NCBI GenBank assembly: GCA_037013495.1
Contig: CM072810.1
Location: 106,898,398 to 106,962,397, forward strand
Direction of reading: 5' to 3'
DNA from: Hippophae tibetana
Taxonomy: Eukaryota; Streptophyta; Magnoliopsida; Rosales; Elaeagnaceae
DNA: 64,000 nucleotides
The notes under the pieces were generated by a model, which was not told the origin of the DNA, searched no databases, and worked only from the letters and a program-made list of their open reading frames with translations. The translations under genes were made by a program, and so were the position numbers. Below are positions 1 through 11,571 of the stretch, one piece after another. Position 1 is the first letter of the stretch, and the number at the start of each line of letters is the position of its first letter.

Positions 1-557
1 TAAAAAATGTAAAAACGCGTAATGGAAATGCTGAGGTCATTAATGACGTCAGCATGACGTCACGGGGGCGGCGGCACGTGAAAAATGGGGCGAAAAGGCA
101 TTGGACGCGCGGAGGGGGGCTGTCGCTGCGCGCAGCTCGGCGCGCGTGAACAGTGCCTGCGCGCTGGGGCACGCGCAGGCTGGGGCGCTGGGCTGCGCGC
201 GCGGCATGGGGCGCACGGGCTGGGGCACTGGGCTGTACGCGCGGCTGGGCTGCGGGGCGCGATTTCCATCTTTTTGACATTTTTGACATTTTTGACCCAT
301 TTTGTCCAATTTTTCCATGTTTGTTGACCTTTTCCCACTTATTTATTAATATATTTGTGATGTATTGCTTCAAGTATTCCTCTTTGAGTCTTTAAATTTC
401 GTTTTTAAGCCAAAATACCTGAAAAACAATAAAAATACACGTGATTCCGAAAAGGACAAATTTATATAAATATATGAAAAAACATATAAATATATGTATT
501 TTTAATCAATTAATGTACATAAAATCATGGTTATTTTAGTGCTTTTTGAGCACTCAT
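1..557 (-). mobile_element. LTR-like repeat, copy 1 (partial, runs off left edge)
   Basis: About 290-557 closely matches about 50,870-51,140, including the shared stretch GTGATTCCGAAAAG, so both belong to one dispersed family. Read on the minus strand the outer end is CTGATGAGTGCTCAAAA, similar to the CTGATAGGTGCTCAAAA end of the second copy, which suggests an LTR start. The inner part, about 63-265, is very GC-rich in an otherwise AT-rich window and is preceded at 44-51 and 55-62 by two TGACGTCA palindromes. The repeat abuts a copia polyprotein at about 558, so it probably inserted into that element. Open frames in the GC-rich part are composition effects, not genes. Retroelement class (copia, gypsy or non-autonomous) is not determined. 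Confidence 0.6.
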
Positions 558-3503
558 CAGGAGCAAACTTGATAAGTGTTGCTAAGTTCTGCTTTGACAA
601 TAATGTGTTAATTGAGTTTCAATCTAATAGTTTTTTTGTGAAGAATCTACACACGAAAAAGGTGCTTGGTCAAGGAAGTCTTGAGGATGGACTTTATAGA
701 TTTCCAGTTTTGAACAATAAGAAAGTAGCTTATGTTGGTGTTAATAATCCTTCTAATTTTTACTCTCATAACTCGAGTATCTTTGATAATAAAGTCTGGT
801 TATGGCATCACAGACTAGGTCATGTTACTACTAACATTGTAACCCAAGTAATTCAGAGTTGTAATGTTTCTTATGAAAAGAATAAAACTGTTATTTGCTC
901 TTTTGTATGCTCTTCTTGTCAACTTATTAAAGTCACAGATTACCTACTCATCTTTCACTTTCTCGTGCTTCCAAACCTTTGGAACTTGTTCACATTGACA
1001 TTTGGGGACCTGTATCAGTCAAGTCCACATCCGATGCCAGATATTTCATCTTATTTTTAGAAGACTACTCTTGGTACACATGGTTTTATCCTCTCCAAAC
1101 AAAAGATCAAGCTCTTCCTATTTTTAAGTAGTTCAAACTCTAAGTAGAAAATCTGTTTGATGCTAAAATCAAATGCCTATAGTCTGATAATGGTATATAT
1201 TTCAGGTTTTTCATGAATTTTCTTCAGCAATCTAGGATATTTCATCAATTTTCTTGTCCTTATAATTCAGCTCAGAATGGGAAAGTTGAAAGGAAGCACA
1301 AGCATGTTGTTGAAACTGGATTAGCTTTGTTAGCTCATGCCTATTTGTCAATGAAATTCTAGCAATATGTCTTCCAGAAAGCTATTTTTCTCATAAATAG
1401 AATGCCAAGTAAGGTACTCCAAAATACTTCACCTTATTTCATTCTTTTCAAAAAGCTTCCAAATTACAAGTCACGTAGAGTCTTTGGCTGTTATGTTACC
1501 CATTCATTCATCCTTACAACAATCACAAGTTATAGTACCAATCTATTACATGTCTCTTTCTTGGCTATAGCCTCCATAACAAAGGATTTTTGTGTCTTGA
1601 TTTTTTGACTGGACGAGTGTATGTTACTCCTCACGTTGTTTTTGATGATAGGAAATTTCCTCTAGCTAACGCTCATTTTTCTCTCCCCAATCAAAGCCAC
1701 TTCAGTAGACACTTTCACTCCAACCATCATAACTTCATTTCCCTCTTCATCATTTTTTTCTAATGGTAGCCATGAGTCATCCTCCTCTTCATTACCATCC
1801 ATGAGTGCCACTTCAGACTATGTGAATAATCCTACTATTACTCTTGCATCTAGTACCTTACCTGAGGAAATACATGAGGCTCCACCTCCTTCTCTTCCTC
1901 CAGCTCCACACATGATAAAAAGGTTAATATGAGGTATAACTAAGGAAAAGACCATCATTAACGTCTTTATTGTTAAGATCTCAGAACCGTATACTTTCAA
2001 CCAAGCTCTCAAAGATCCAAACTGGGTATAAGCTATGAATTTAGAGATTTATGTTCTTTATCGAAACCATACTTAGGATTATATTTATCAGCCTTCTGAT
2101 GTCAATGTAATAGGTTGTAAATGGATGTACAAGTTGAAGCACAAGCCAGATGTGACTATAGAAAGATATAAAGCCAGACTTGTGGCTAAGGGGTATAACC
2201 AAACTCTTGGTCTGGATTATTTTGAAACGTTTAGCCCAGTGGTTAAGGCTGTAACTATTCAAATTGTCCTCACTGTTGCTCTTAGTTTTAAGTGGTAAGT
2301 TTGGTAGCTTGATGTTTATAATGTTTTTCTCAATGGTGTTTAGAAGAGCAAGTGTACATGTCTCAACCTCATGGCTATTTGGACCCTCAATTCCCCACTA
2401 AAGTGTATAGATTAAAGAAAGTTTTATATGGTTTGAAATAAGCACCAAAAACTTGGTTTCAAAGACTTAGTTCTGCTCTTCTACAGTGGGGATTCAACAA
2501 TTCTAGAACTAATAGTTCTATATTTCTACACTTTGGTCGATCTACCACTCTGATTGTTCTTGTCTATGTTGATGATATCATCATTATTAGAAGCTCTTCA
2601 ACCCAAATTTCCTCACTTATCACTAAGCTTAATTTTGTTTTTTCTTTGAAAGGCTTGGGGCATCTATCCTACTTCCTCGGGATAGAGGTTTCTTACAATG
2701 AAGGCTCTATGCATTTAAGCCAAACCAAATATATTTTAGACTTGCTATATAGAACTAAAATGTTTGATACCAAATCAGCAAAAACACCTAAAATGGTTGG
2801 GAAGAATCGATCTAAATTTGATGATAACCTTATAAATGATATCACTCACTATCGTAGTGTAGTAGAGGCCTTTCAGTATCTTACCATACCAAGGCCTGAT
2901 ATAGCTTTTGTTGTTAATAAGGCATGCCAGTTCATGCAATAACCAACCTCAATTCACTGGCTCTCAGTCAAAAGGATCCTTTGTTATCTAAAAGGAACAA
3001 TGCAAGAAGGGATATTACTAAATCCTTCTAGTAACCTGTCCATCGAAGGTTTCACAGATGCAGATTCGGGGGCTCAATTTGATGATAACTTAGTCTATTG
3101 GTCCTCTTCCAAACAAAAGGTAGTGTCTCAAAGTAGTGCCTAGTCGGAGTATCGCAGCCTTGCCTTAACCACTACCGAGATTGTTTGGATGCAAGTCTTA
3201 TTACAAGAACTTTGTGTTCCTCTACCTGTCATTCCTCTACTCCAGTATGATAATATCAGTGCCTCTCATATGGCAAAGAACCATGTATTTCATGACAAAA
3301 CAAAGCACATAAAAATAGATCTTCACTTCATCCGAGATCAAGTTCTAAGCGGTAAGATATTGCTGCAATTTGTTCCTAATGCATACCACCAAACTAATCT
3401 CATGACAAAACCTCTCCCAAGTTCAAGATTCTTGTCTCTCAAAACTCAACTTTGTATCACTTCAAGACCCTTTCACTTGAAAGGGGATGATAAGCTAAAC
3501 TGA
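558..3503 (+). pseudogene. Ty1/copia gag-pol remnant (integrase, RT, RNase H)
   Basis: Polyprotein of a Ty1/copia retrotransposon, inactivated. Domains appear in copia order. A gag-pre-integrase segment with LWHHRLGH lies near 800-830. The integrase core follows, with DIWGP near 995-1,010, SDNG near 1,182, and VERKHKHVVETGLALLAHA near 1,285-1,340. Reverse transcriptase spans about 2,040-2,940 with [11 protein letters not shown] and an intact YVDD at 2,565-2,576. RNase H spans about 2,945-3,500 with HIKIDLHFIRDQV. Frame changes near 960 and 2,340 and several in-frame stops (for example near 1,129 and 1,362) rule out function. Gag and protease are missing because the left side is replaced by the repeat at 1-557. 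Confidence 0.93.
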
Positions 3504-3670
3504 TTTTGTTATTCTGTTAGTTTAGGCTTGATTCTCGCTGTGCTTGTACAGTTGTACTTTCTGTTTCTTTTCTGTTACACCAGTTGGCGTTACAATTGGT
3601 TTTGATCTATATAATAATATCTCCCTCTTCTACTTCTCCTAAGGAAAGAGCAGAGTTTACAAGCTTCACG
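3477..3670 (+). repeat. Probable polypurine tract and 3' LTR of the preceding copia element
   Basis: AAAGGGGATGATAAGC directly follows the RNase H end at about 3,480, as a polypurine tract next to an LTR start would. The roughly 180 bp that follow include a TATATAATAAT stretch near 3,610. The LTR end near 3,670 is a guess because the 5' LTR is not in the window. Confidence 0.45.
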
Positions 3671-4379
3671 TTTTCTATCTATTAAATGTATAAAAATATG
3701 AAGTTAATCGGTCTAGCAAAAATATGTTTTTAAATTTAGTATAATTTTTAAATTTTGAAAGTTAGTAGAAAAAATAGTGAGAATGAAGAGTAGAATCTAG
3801 TAAAATTTAAAGACCAATTATGTAATTATGTCTTTCTTAAATTTAGGTCATAAACTATCATTTGAAAGTTTTGTGCAATTAATTAAAAACAAACTTTTTA
3901 TTTTTGAACGACCATCGTATGGAGGGATTATGTTTCTCAGCTTATTTTTCTCTATTGGTTTTCTTGTTTATTTTAAATATCAATTGCCTTCTTTCTCATT
4001 TAATACACGAGATGGATTTGAGACTCGTATAGAATCTGTTCTTTGAAATATTTATGTATTATATACACCTAAAATAAATAATATAATGTTTAGATTTGAC
4101 AAGTAAAAACAAGCTCATGGTTACTAGAAAAATTAATTCAATCTTTGATTAAAGATTCGCAACAGAAAAATTATCTCCAACCAAGGTTGCCCAAGTCTCA
4201 AAATAAGCTCCCAGGCTACTAGAAGTACCGGAGATAAAATTCCTCAAGTGTATAATTTTTTTACTTAGCTTTAACGGATGGGAGTCACAGACTTTTATAA
4301 AGTTAGCCTAGGTACCCTTATATAATGATTTTAGTTATTAGATTTCCTCAATCAATAAATTAATCTTACCTTCCATGTT
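3671..4379. other. AT-rich interval, no recognised gene
   Basis: A 72-codon open frame at 3,828-4,046 begins with ATG, but it has no motif I recognise and no coding-like composition. Nothing else is supportable here. Confidence 0.5.
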
Positions 4380-5167
4380 TATTCCGAAGATGCCTTAAGA
4401 GTTGTGGAGTGGCTATAGAACCTTATTTGTGACATGATCGTATACAGGGTGTCCAGCACCTATGCTCGAATGAACATTGTGAAGTTGGAATCAAGGTTAG
4501 AAGTATGCTTATTTGTTGGATACTCGTAAGAAGTCAATAGTGATTTGTTCTATGATGCATGCTTAAGAGAATAAAGTATTTGTGTGATAAATGTTATATT
4601 CTTTGAAAGTGATTATTTGAAAAACTTGAAATCTCAGTGTTACTTAAGTAGTTGCAATCTAATGGGATCAGGAAACACTAATTGTAAGAGATGATACTCG
4701 ACAAGTCGAGAATACCGCAATCCATAGTCATAATCTACCACAACCTTAGTATAGTGGGAGGGCATTGTGATTCACATACCATTGTGATGGAACGAGGGAG
4801 GCATACATGGTTATGTTTGATAGTCATATCGATGTCCCGTTGTCTTGTGAGAAGGAAATGGAAGAAATTGACAAGGACATGATTTAGGATATGAACCTAA
4901 AGATGAAATTCATGTATTCCAAATATGAATTAATCGCTTACACTTTATAGTGATAATATTGAGGTAGTGGTTAACTTTAAAGAAACCAAGAGATGAAAGC
5001 ATGTGGAATGCAAATATCATTTTATTCGAGAGAGACATGAAGATAGTTTTGAAAACTACATTGCGTACTGGTTACAAAGACACTAACTACCAACCAAAAG
5101 CTTTCAAGGTCACAAAGAAGGAATTGGTTAAAAGTTGTGTGCCATTGGCTTAAGGGTTAATGGGACA
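4380..5167 (+). pseudogene. Decayed copia polyprotein fragment (integrase C-terminus to RNase H end)
   Basis: Read across frames, this interval gives pieces typical of a Ty1/copia polyprotein: a GYSKE-like integrase/RT linker around 4,480-4,540, a stretch resembling KVFVCDNVIFFES near 4,575-4,615, and an RNase H end near 4,990-5,060 reading KHVECKYHFIRER. Most of the reverse transcriptase is deleted. The end at about 5,155-5,167 (AATGGGACATTG) fits a decayed polypurine tract next to an LTR beginning TGTTAGGATTGG. Multiple frameshifts and stops are present. Confidence 0.7.
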
Positions 5168-6110
5168 TTGTTAGGATTGGAACCATAAAATGCAAATATG
5201 TTTATATTTAATAGTAAAAAATTTAGTAAATAAAAATAAATTTATTTTATTTACATATTTGTTATTCAAATCATTTAAATAAAATTTAAAATCATTGATA
5301 ATTTATGTTTGCTTAGACTCAATATATACGAATTTATACAAGATAATTAAGTTTAAATGAAATAATTTAAACAGTCTATGAAAATTAATCAAATTTGGGA
5401 TATTTAATTACATGACTAGTACGTGATTACTCTATGAAAGTAGAGTTATTAATACACTTTTTCACTTAATATTTATTCATTTTATTTAGTAATTAGTACT
5501 TTAAAAATATTAAAATATGAATTTTCTAGTAAAAAAAATGGTGAAAATATAATATTTGAGAATATTCTAGAATTTTTATGAATTTTTATAAATTTTTAAT
5601 GTTAGATCAATCAAAAGATGTCACAGGGATGCCATGCAAATAGGAAGTTGACTAGGCATGTCATATAGATGTCATGCAACCGAAGAGGGTCAATAGTGCA
5701 ACATCGTATGTACGAGTGAGGCAAGCCTTACCACATATCAACATGACATTCATTCCAAGTTTTAATAACGCGGTTAACGAGTGTGCCACACTTAATCACC
5801 CGAATCGTCCATTCTTCCTATCGGGTTTCCATGCAATCTATAACCGCAAATCACAATGTGCCATGTGGTGCAGACTCAATTGTGTTGACCACAACCAGTC
5901 TACCCATCACGTGTCACGTGCTATTTCGTCCATTAAATCTCTTATGCCACTTGTCACCACCATATTGGCCAACATTGTTAATTTTCTATTTTTTCATCTC
6001 GGCCTTTGATCTAAAGCTAATTTGATTGTCCAAATTCCACTCGAGCCTAATTAACTCCCTAATTTCCCTATAAACCCTAATGAAAAAGATGTTTTCTTAT
6101 CATTATATTA
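5168..6110 (+). repeat. Probable LTR of the 4.4-5.2 kb copia remnant
   Basis: The interval starts TGTTAGGATTGGAACC immediately after the polypurine-like tract. It includes a less AT-rich stretch at 5,660-5,960 and a CCCTATAAACCCTAATG promoter-like stretch near 6,068. The right boundary is uncertain and no second LTR was found. The 111- and 80-codon frames at 5,674-6,025 overlap each other in this repeat and match no protein I know. Confidence 0.4.
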
Positions 6111-8599
6111 CTTGTTGTAATACGTATATTTACGTATTCATTGCATGTCGATCAATATGATTCATATCCATTCTAAATGAAGTGAAACTTATACGAGATG
6201 GCTGATGTGGTGACATGTAGTTACAATACCTGCACCAATCATATTAGAAAACTATTAACATTCATTTACTAAGTTATTTTTTCATGTCAATAAATGACCA
6301 TGTGTGAGACGATCTTAATTCTAAGTGATAAATGATAATTTATACATATTTTTAGTCATCATTTTCTCTATATTTATGCTTATTTTATTATTCTCATATG
6401 TTATAATTATTTATTTTATATTTTATGAGAAAATATATTTTTTATAATTTATTTTTTTTTTTGAAATTTTTATGAATTTTATTTGATTAGAAAGATATAT
6501 TTAGAATGAAACATGGATGTAATTAGAAATGTGAATGTATGTAAAACAAAGTAGATTCACTTTGCAAACTAGAGATGGAAAGAACATTGTTTTGAACCAA
6601 TGCCAACACACTCCCTCGTGTCATTTCCATCAGAGTTGTCATATAGTTTGGACCAATCCTCTACCACACCAAACAACACGTCATTTGACCGTAAACAACT
6701 TCATCCTAGCATTGTGTCGCCATTGTTCACACATTTATGCCAAATTTTGGAACATGGCATGTTATAGAGCCTCTATTTGATTTCATATGATGGTCTAGAA
6801 TTACTCTGATTATAAAAACCAAAATAAAACTCCTATTATTACCCACAAAATATAATTTTGGAGGGAATGATGAGAGGAATTCAGAAAAAATAGATAGAAA
6901 AATTTTTGAAAAATTATCTAGGTACATTTTGAAAAACAATTTGAAGAAATATTCAAGAACAAGTTTAGAGATTGGTGCATTGGCTTCACTTTCTCATCTA
7001 ATAGTAAAATTCTTGTATGTTCTTTCTCTTTATAGTTATCAATTGTTTAGTTATTTTTATGTATGTGTTAAATATTATATCTAACTAAAAAATTCATTGC
7101 GATTAAGAGAAATTCTAAGTTCTAAATTATGATTTAATATGAATTATGTTATGATATAAATAAAGTTTTAATTATTAATTTCTTGATATGTTTAACTTCA
7201 TATTTGAATGTCAAAGCATGCCAATTTTTGAATTAGGTATACAATTAATATGATATTTAGTTTTGTTTATTGTTAGATTATGAAATTGCTAATTTTTGTA
7301 ATTGAAGTAATAAATTATAATTTTTATTACAATTGAAATTAAATACTTAGGTTAAAAATTGTTAATGTTATCAATTTAATCTAATTTGTTTATTAGCTTT
7401 TTGGATTATAATGCAAAAAATGAATTTAGGTTGTTCATGATTTAGATTGATTAATAATCAAATTGTTAGTCAATTACAAAGTAGGAAAGATAAGAAATTT
7501 TAAATGAATTTATATTCTTAAAATTAAAATTGAAAAAAAAAATAGAAAGGGTCTTAAAATTATACAATGAATTTAGGATTTGAAAACTGAATAAATCATA
7601 ACATAATAAATCTAATTGTAATTTAGTGACAAGGAAAATCCCATAATCATATATTTTTCTTATTAATTTAAAATTTATATTTTTTATTATGTTCTTATTC
7701 TTGAATGTTATTTTACTTTTTTGCCAAAACATTTAAAAACTTCAAATTTTTTTATTGTGACATTTTAAGTTTTTATTTTAAACTAGTAATTGATAACTAA
7801 ATTTTCTCAATTATTTATGGGTAATAACCTTTACTTGCAATTACATTTATAACGATACAATTTTAAAAAGTAAAAAAGTAAGATTCAAATATTTGATAGT
7901 CTAATTGTAGGCACCATCCCTAAGTAATTTGGAGAACTCTCTATTATAGCACCTTGATATTTGACCTACTTAGCAATGCCTAGACTAGTATGTTAAGATG
8001 TGTTGTATATTGGTATCTCAATGTTTATGGCAGAATAGGTGGTTATCTCACTAGATGAAAAAACAAATGCATTTATTCTTAGATGTAAAATAATAGTTTT
8101 CTTGGTTAGCAATTTCAAATCTTGAATAGCAATGAGAAACCTATGATATGATCATTGCTAGTTATTCATAAGAAAAGTGGATAGTCAAGGAGAAGAATAC
8201 TTAAATGGGTAGTAAAACGAATATTTTGACCTAAATTTAATTATGAACTAATTGTATAGGATTATATCAATGATTACACAACCATATTAAATTTATTAAA
8301 TAACATATGTGAGATTCAAGAGTTAATTTATAGGTTTATAGTAAAGTAATTCTAAAATTAATAAAGTTTACAATTAACTAAGGTGTAATTAATTAGTCAA
8401 GTTTTACTTTGCTCCATAAGAATTACTTGGATAATGTTACATTTCAAAGGAGATAAATATTTAATTATTTATTATGATTAAATTTCAAGAGAGAAAATGT
8501 TGCATTCTTCCCTTCTTTTAATAACATAGAATATTAATTAAATGTAAATCCCATCTAAAAATTATCTTCTTTGATTATGGAAACATAGATAGTATACCC
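6111..8599. other. AT-rich intergenic DNA, no recognised gene
   Basis: There are long A/T-biased stretches and low-complexity runs. The 88-codon minus-strand frame at 7,466-7,732 is almost entirely K/N/I/F/L, as expected from AT composition. The part at about 7,925-8,220 is slightly more complex but could not be placed. Confidence 0.5.
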
Positions 8600-10349
8600 A
8601 TGAATAAAACTTTTTTAATTCTTGGTCTAACTTAGATTATCTTACATGATAATAAGCTATCATGGAAACCAAAGACATTTAAGGAATAATAATCTAAAGC
8701 ATGCTTTAAAAATGACAACTTAATAGGATTTTTTCCATCAAGGGAATTTGATGGAAAGCGATTAATGAGATGGCATGCATAAGTCACTATCTCAGTAAAA
8801 AAACGATCTTGTCCAACCTTACAGTGGAGAATATACACCAAATTTTTTCAGTATTATTTGGTTCGTGTGTTCTATCACCCTTTTTTCAGAGTATTTATGA
8901 CTATAAAGTATCAAACAATTCCTTCATCCTTGCAAATTTCCAAGAAAGGATCACTTTTATATTCACCACCATTATCTGATATGGGATGTCTAATCTTCTT
9001 GGATTTCTAAGTTTCAATAATCTTTTTTTCATTTTAGAAAAACATCTTGGACTTTACTTTTTGTCTTCATGACATATGTCTAGACTCTTCTGAAAAAATC
9101 ATCAATGGAAGAGACAAAGTTGCTTATTCCTCCAAATGATGTTGTTTTGGTAGGCTATGGATATTAGTGTGAACATAATCTCGAATCCATTTGATATGAT
9201 GGATTATTGAATCAAATTTCATCTTAGTTCTTTTTTCCAATACACATGTTTGTAAAATTCATATTTTCTTGCTTTTTCTCCCTTCAACAAGTCTTTCTTT
9301 ATAAATTTATGCAAATATTTCTCAATAGGTACCCTAGATGCATATGTCATAACCTACTTGCTTTTGAATTTTCATCTTATGTAGAAGTAGTAGTTGCTTC
9401 TCCAACATGTGTTCTTCCATGTAGGTAGTACAAATTGTTCTTTCTTATGTTTTGCATCATCATAAGTGCAACTGATACAACCTGTAATACTTTCATTTCT
9501 CATAATCATTATGAGATTTTTTGATTCTAAGGCTCGTAGCAATTTCTTTTAATCTTGGTACATACTAAACATCTATCAAGACTCATGTTGATCTATCATG
9601 AGTTTTCAAATGGATTGTACATATCCTTGTTGTTTTATATATGTTATCATTACCCATATAAACAACTCTACCATAAAGATATTTGAAGTTTAAAAATCAC
9701 TCCTCGTAAGGGCACATATGATAAGTTCAACCCAAATCCAATATCTACTTATCAACATGACATATCAAAGACATGCCAACTAAAAAAATAATATAACTCA
9801 TTACTCCTTCATCAATTGTGGAAGCATTGAACATTACCTATATTTTTCCAATACCTATTCTCTCGACAAAAGCACAATCATCTTTCGTAAGTCTTACTTT
9901 TGACTGTGACTTATCTCTCTTTTAGGTTGACGGCTTAAAAAGCAGCTTCTTGTTATCAATACTTATATGATTTCATCTCTATTAACATCTTTGTCCTTTT
10001 TCATAATTTCATAACTATGCAATAGTGTATAAATTTATCAAATAAAACTTTATTTTTACCATGTAGCAACATAATGTTGGTTTCTCATAGTCATCAGAAA
10101 GTGAATTCAACAACATTAAGGCTTGAGTCCATAAACCTAATGATACATCCATCAATAAAAGACTTGAGCCCATAAACCGTAATGACATGGTTGAGTTGTT
10201 ATCTTCAATTTAAATAATTAGTCTCATCGAGTTTGACTGAAAAGGAAGGATTAATAGGTAATACAAACATTGAAGGAAATAAATGAGTGATGATTGGAAC
10301 CGAAGTTGGAATTGAAGATGGAAGCCACTGAATGGCTCTGATACCATGA
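8600..10349 (-). pseudogene. Ty1/copia 5' half on the minus strand (gag, zinc-finger region, protease, integrase)
   Basis: Read on the minus strand from the primer-binding site, about 10,260-10,205 gives a gag start of the SVKLDETNYL type and about 10,200-10,020 gives decayed gag. About 9,760-9,440 gives the protease/pre-integrase region, with a TYHMCP-like stretch and an NLYYL-HGRT-like motif. At 8,841-8,632 an integrase end includes YACHLINRFPSNSLDGKNPI. Many frameshifts and stops are present. Reverse transcriptase and RNase H were not found at lower coordinates, so the element is truncated at its 3' end. Confidence 0.8.
10335..10346 (-). other. Primer-binding site complementary to initiator methionine tRNA
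   Basis: The minus strand reads TGGTATCAGAGC, the classic plant copia primer-binding site for initiator tRNA-Met. It lies between the LTR (higher coordinates) and the gag start (lower coordinates), which fixes the orientation of this element. Confidence 0.85.
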
Positions 10350-10556
10350 TAACAAGCATAAGCCAAAAGAGATAGAATGATTAGAGACCGAGAAGAGATG
10401 AATATGTTGAAGTGAATGATAATAAAATTGTATATAAGCATAGAATGGGTTTACATGTTATTTATAGAGCTGCTATCACTACAATCTACTGATATATGTA
10501 AATAACTTATATTCCCTTTCTTGTTACGTAGTAGAAACTCTTATCACCACTATCAC
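10349..10556 (-). repeat. 5' LTR of the minus-strand copia element
   Basis: This lies directly upstream of the primer-binding site on the minus strand. Read on that strand it contains a CTCTATAAATAAC TATA box at about 10,460-10,472 and ends GCTTGTTATCA just before the primer-binding site. The outer end near 10,556 (TGTGATAGTGG) is the best guess from the TG start. Confidence 0.55.
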
Positions 10557-11127
10557 AGTGTACCATACTCTAAAAGCTATGCACATATTTATAATAATAT
10601 TATGTGTGATAATAATTGTTAAGTGTGTAATTGATGTACGTATAACTAATTTATTGTAATTAACTTAAATTATTTAATGTAATAGTATCTATCGTCGTGA
10701 ACACATAAGTCATAATTATGCATCTACAAATTGAATTTGGTGCAAAAGAAATATAAAATTAAATATAATTAATAAATTAAAATTAACTAGCTATTCTTTT
10801 AAGATTTTCAAAGGAAAGTGAGGGAAAGGGTGGAATAACAAGAAAAGCCCAAACCTTTCATATTAGCGAAAGAGTCAGTAAACAAGTCCATAATAACCAA
10901 TGCAGTGAACAAAAAAAAAACAAAATTAAAAGCAAAAAATGTAATGGCCCATTAGTTGTATTATTTCATTGAGTCTTTTATATATATGTCAAAAGTTGCC
11001 AAGAAATTAAATTATAATTATTTAATAATTTTGTTCTCATGTTTTGAGATATATATAGAGTGTAATAGGGATATAATTTACTAGATCACAAACTAATTCA
11101 AAGACTTGGGAAAGAAATCAAGAAATT
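10557..11127. promoter_or_regulatory. Upstream region with TATA box for the cysteine-rich protein gene
   Basis: TATATATAG at 11,050-11,058 lies about 70 bp before the ATG at 11,128, a normal plant spacing with a short leader. The rest of the interval is AT-rich DNA with no other gene. Confidence 0.45.
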
Positions 11128-11571
11128 ATGAGAGGAGGATTAACATTTATGACTATATTGATTAAAATTATCATATTAATCTTAATTATTCATATGGTGA
11201 AGGCCAATAATATTAATCCATCTTCCTCTTCCCAATCTTTCTTAGTTGATGATGATCATAATAATGTTAATGATGTTCAACTAGTTGAAAAGATGAGGAA
11301 GTTATTGCCTACAACGATCTTATTAGTACCTGTGCAGCCAAAACTTTATTTTTGGTTCAGGGCTGCATTCGGAACAAGTATATTTAAGAACAACAAATTC
11401 TGGTGTCCTTTGGGGGAAAAGAAGAACCGGGAAGCATGCACAAAGAAAGCTCATATCTTTTGTAAGAATAAGGGTCATGTACGCCATACCGTTGAATATA
11501 GCAAATGCTGGATTTTAAAATATGCTGAATGTATGTATGGCATTAATGTACCACTCCTACCTTCTACATGA
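11128..11571 (+). CDS. Putative secreted cysteine-rich small protein (147 residues)
   Basis: I do not recognise the family. The frame starts with ATG and ends with TGA, uninterrupted for 147 codons. Residues 1-26 form a strong secretion signal: a short basic start, a long I/L-rich hydrophobic core, then VKA before the likely cleavage site. A polar linker (about 27-50) rich in S, D and N follows, then a hydrophobic/aromatic segment (about 59-81). The C-terminal domain has five cysteines at residues 93, 104, 112, 127 and 135, spaced 10, 7, 14 and 7, with many Lys/His residues. Signal peptide plus compact basic cysteine-rich tail suggests an apoplastic peptide such as a thionin-like defence or signalling protein, but this is inference. 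The odd cysteine count could mean a free cysteine, a dimer, or a lost residue. A TATA box lies 70 bp upstream. Confidence 0.55.
   Translation: MRGGLTFMTILIKIIILILIIHMVKANNINPSSSSQSFLVDDDHNNVNDVQLVEKMRKLLPTTILLVPVQPKLYFWFRAAFGTSIFKNNKFWCPLGEKKNREACTKKAHIFCKNKGHVRHTVEYSKCWILKYAECMYGINVPLLPST

Noticed and set aside
49-395. Four overlapping open frames of 80-92 codons on both strands
   Set aside because: They come from the stop-poor GC-rich core of a repeat, overlap each other and have low-complexity Ala/Arg/Pro composition.
5674-6025. 111- and 80-codon plus-strand frames
   Set aside because: They overlap in different frames inside a probable LTR and show no domain.
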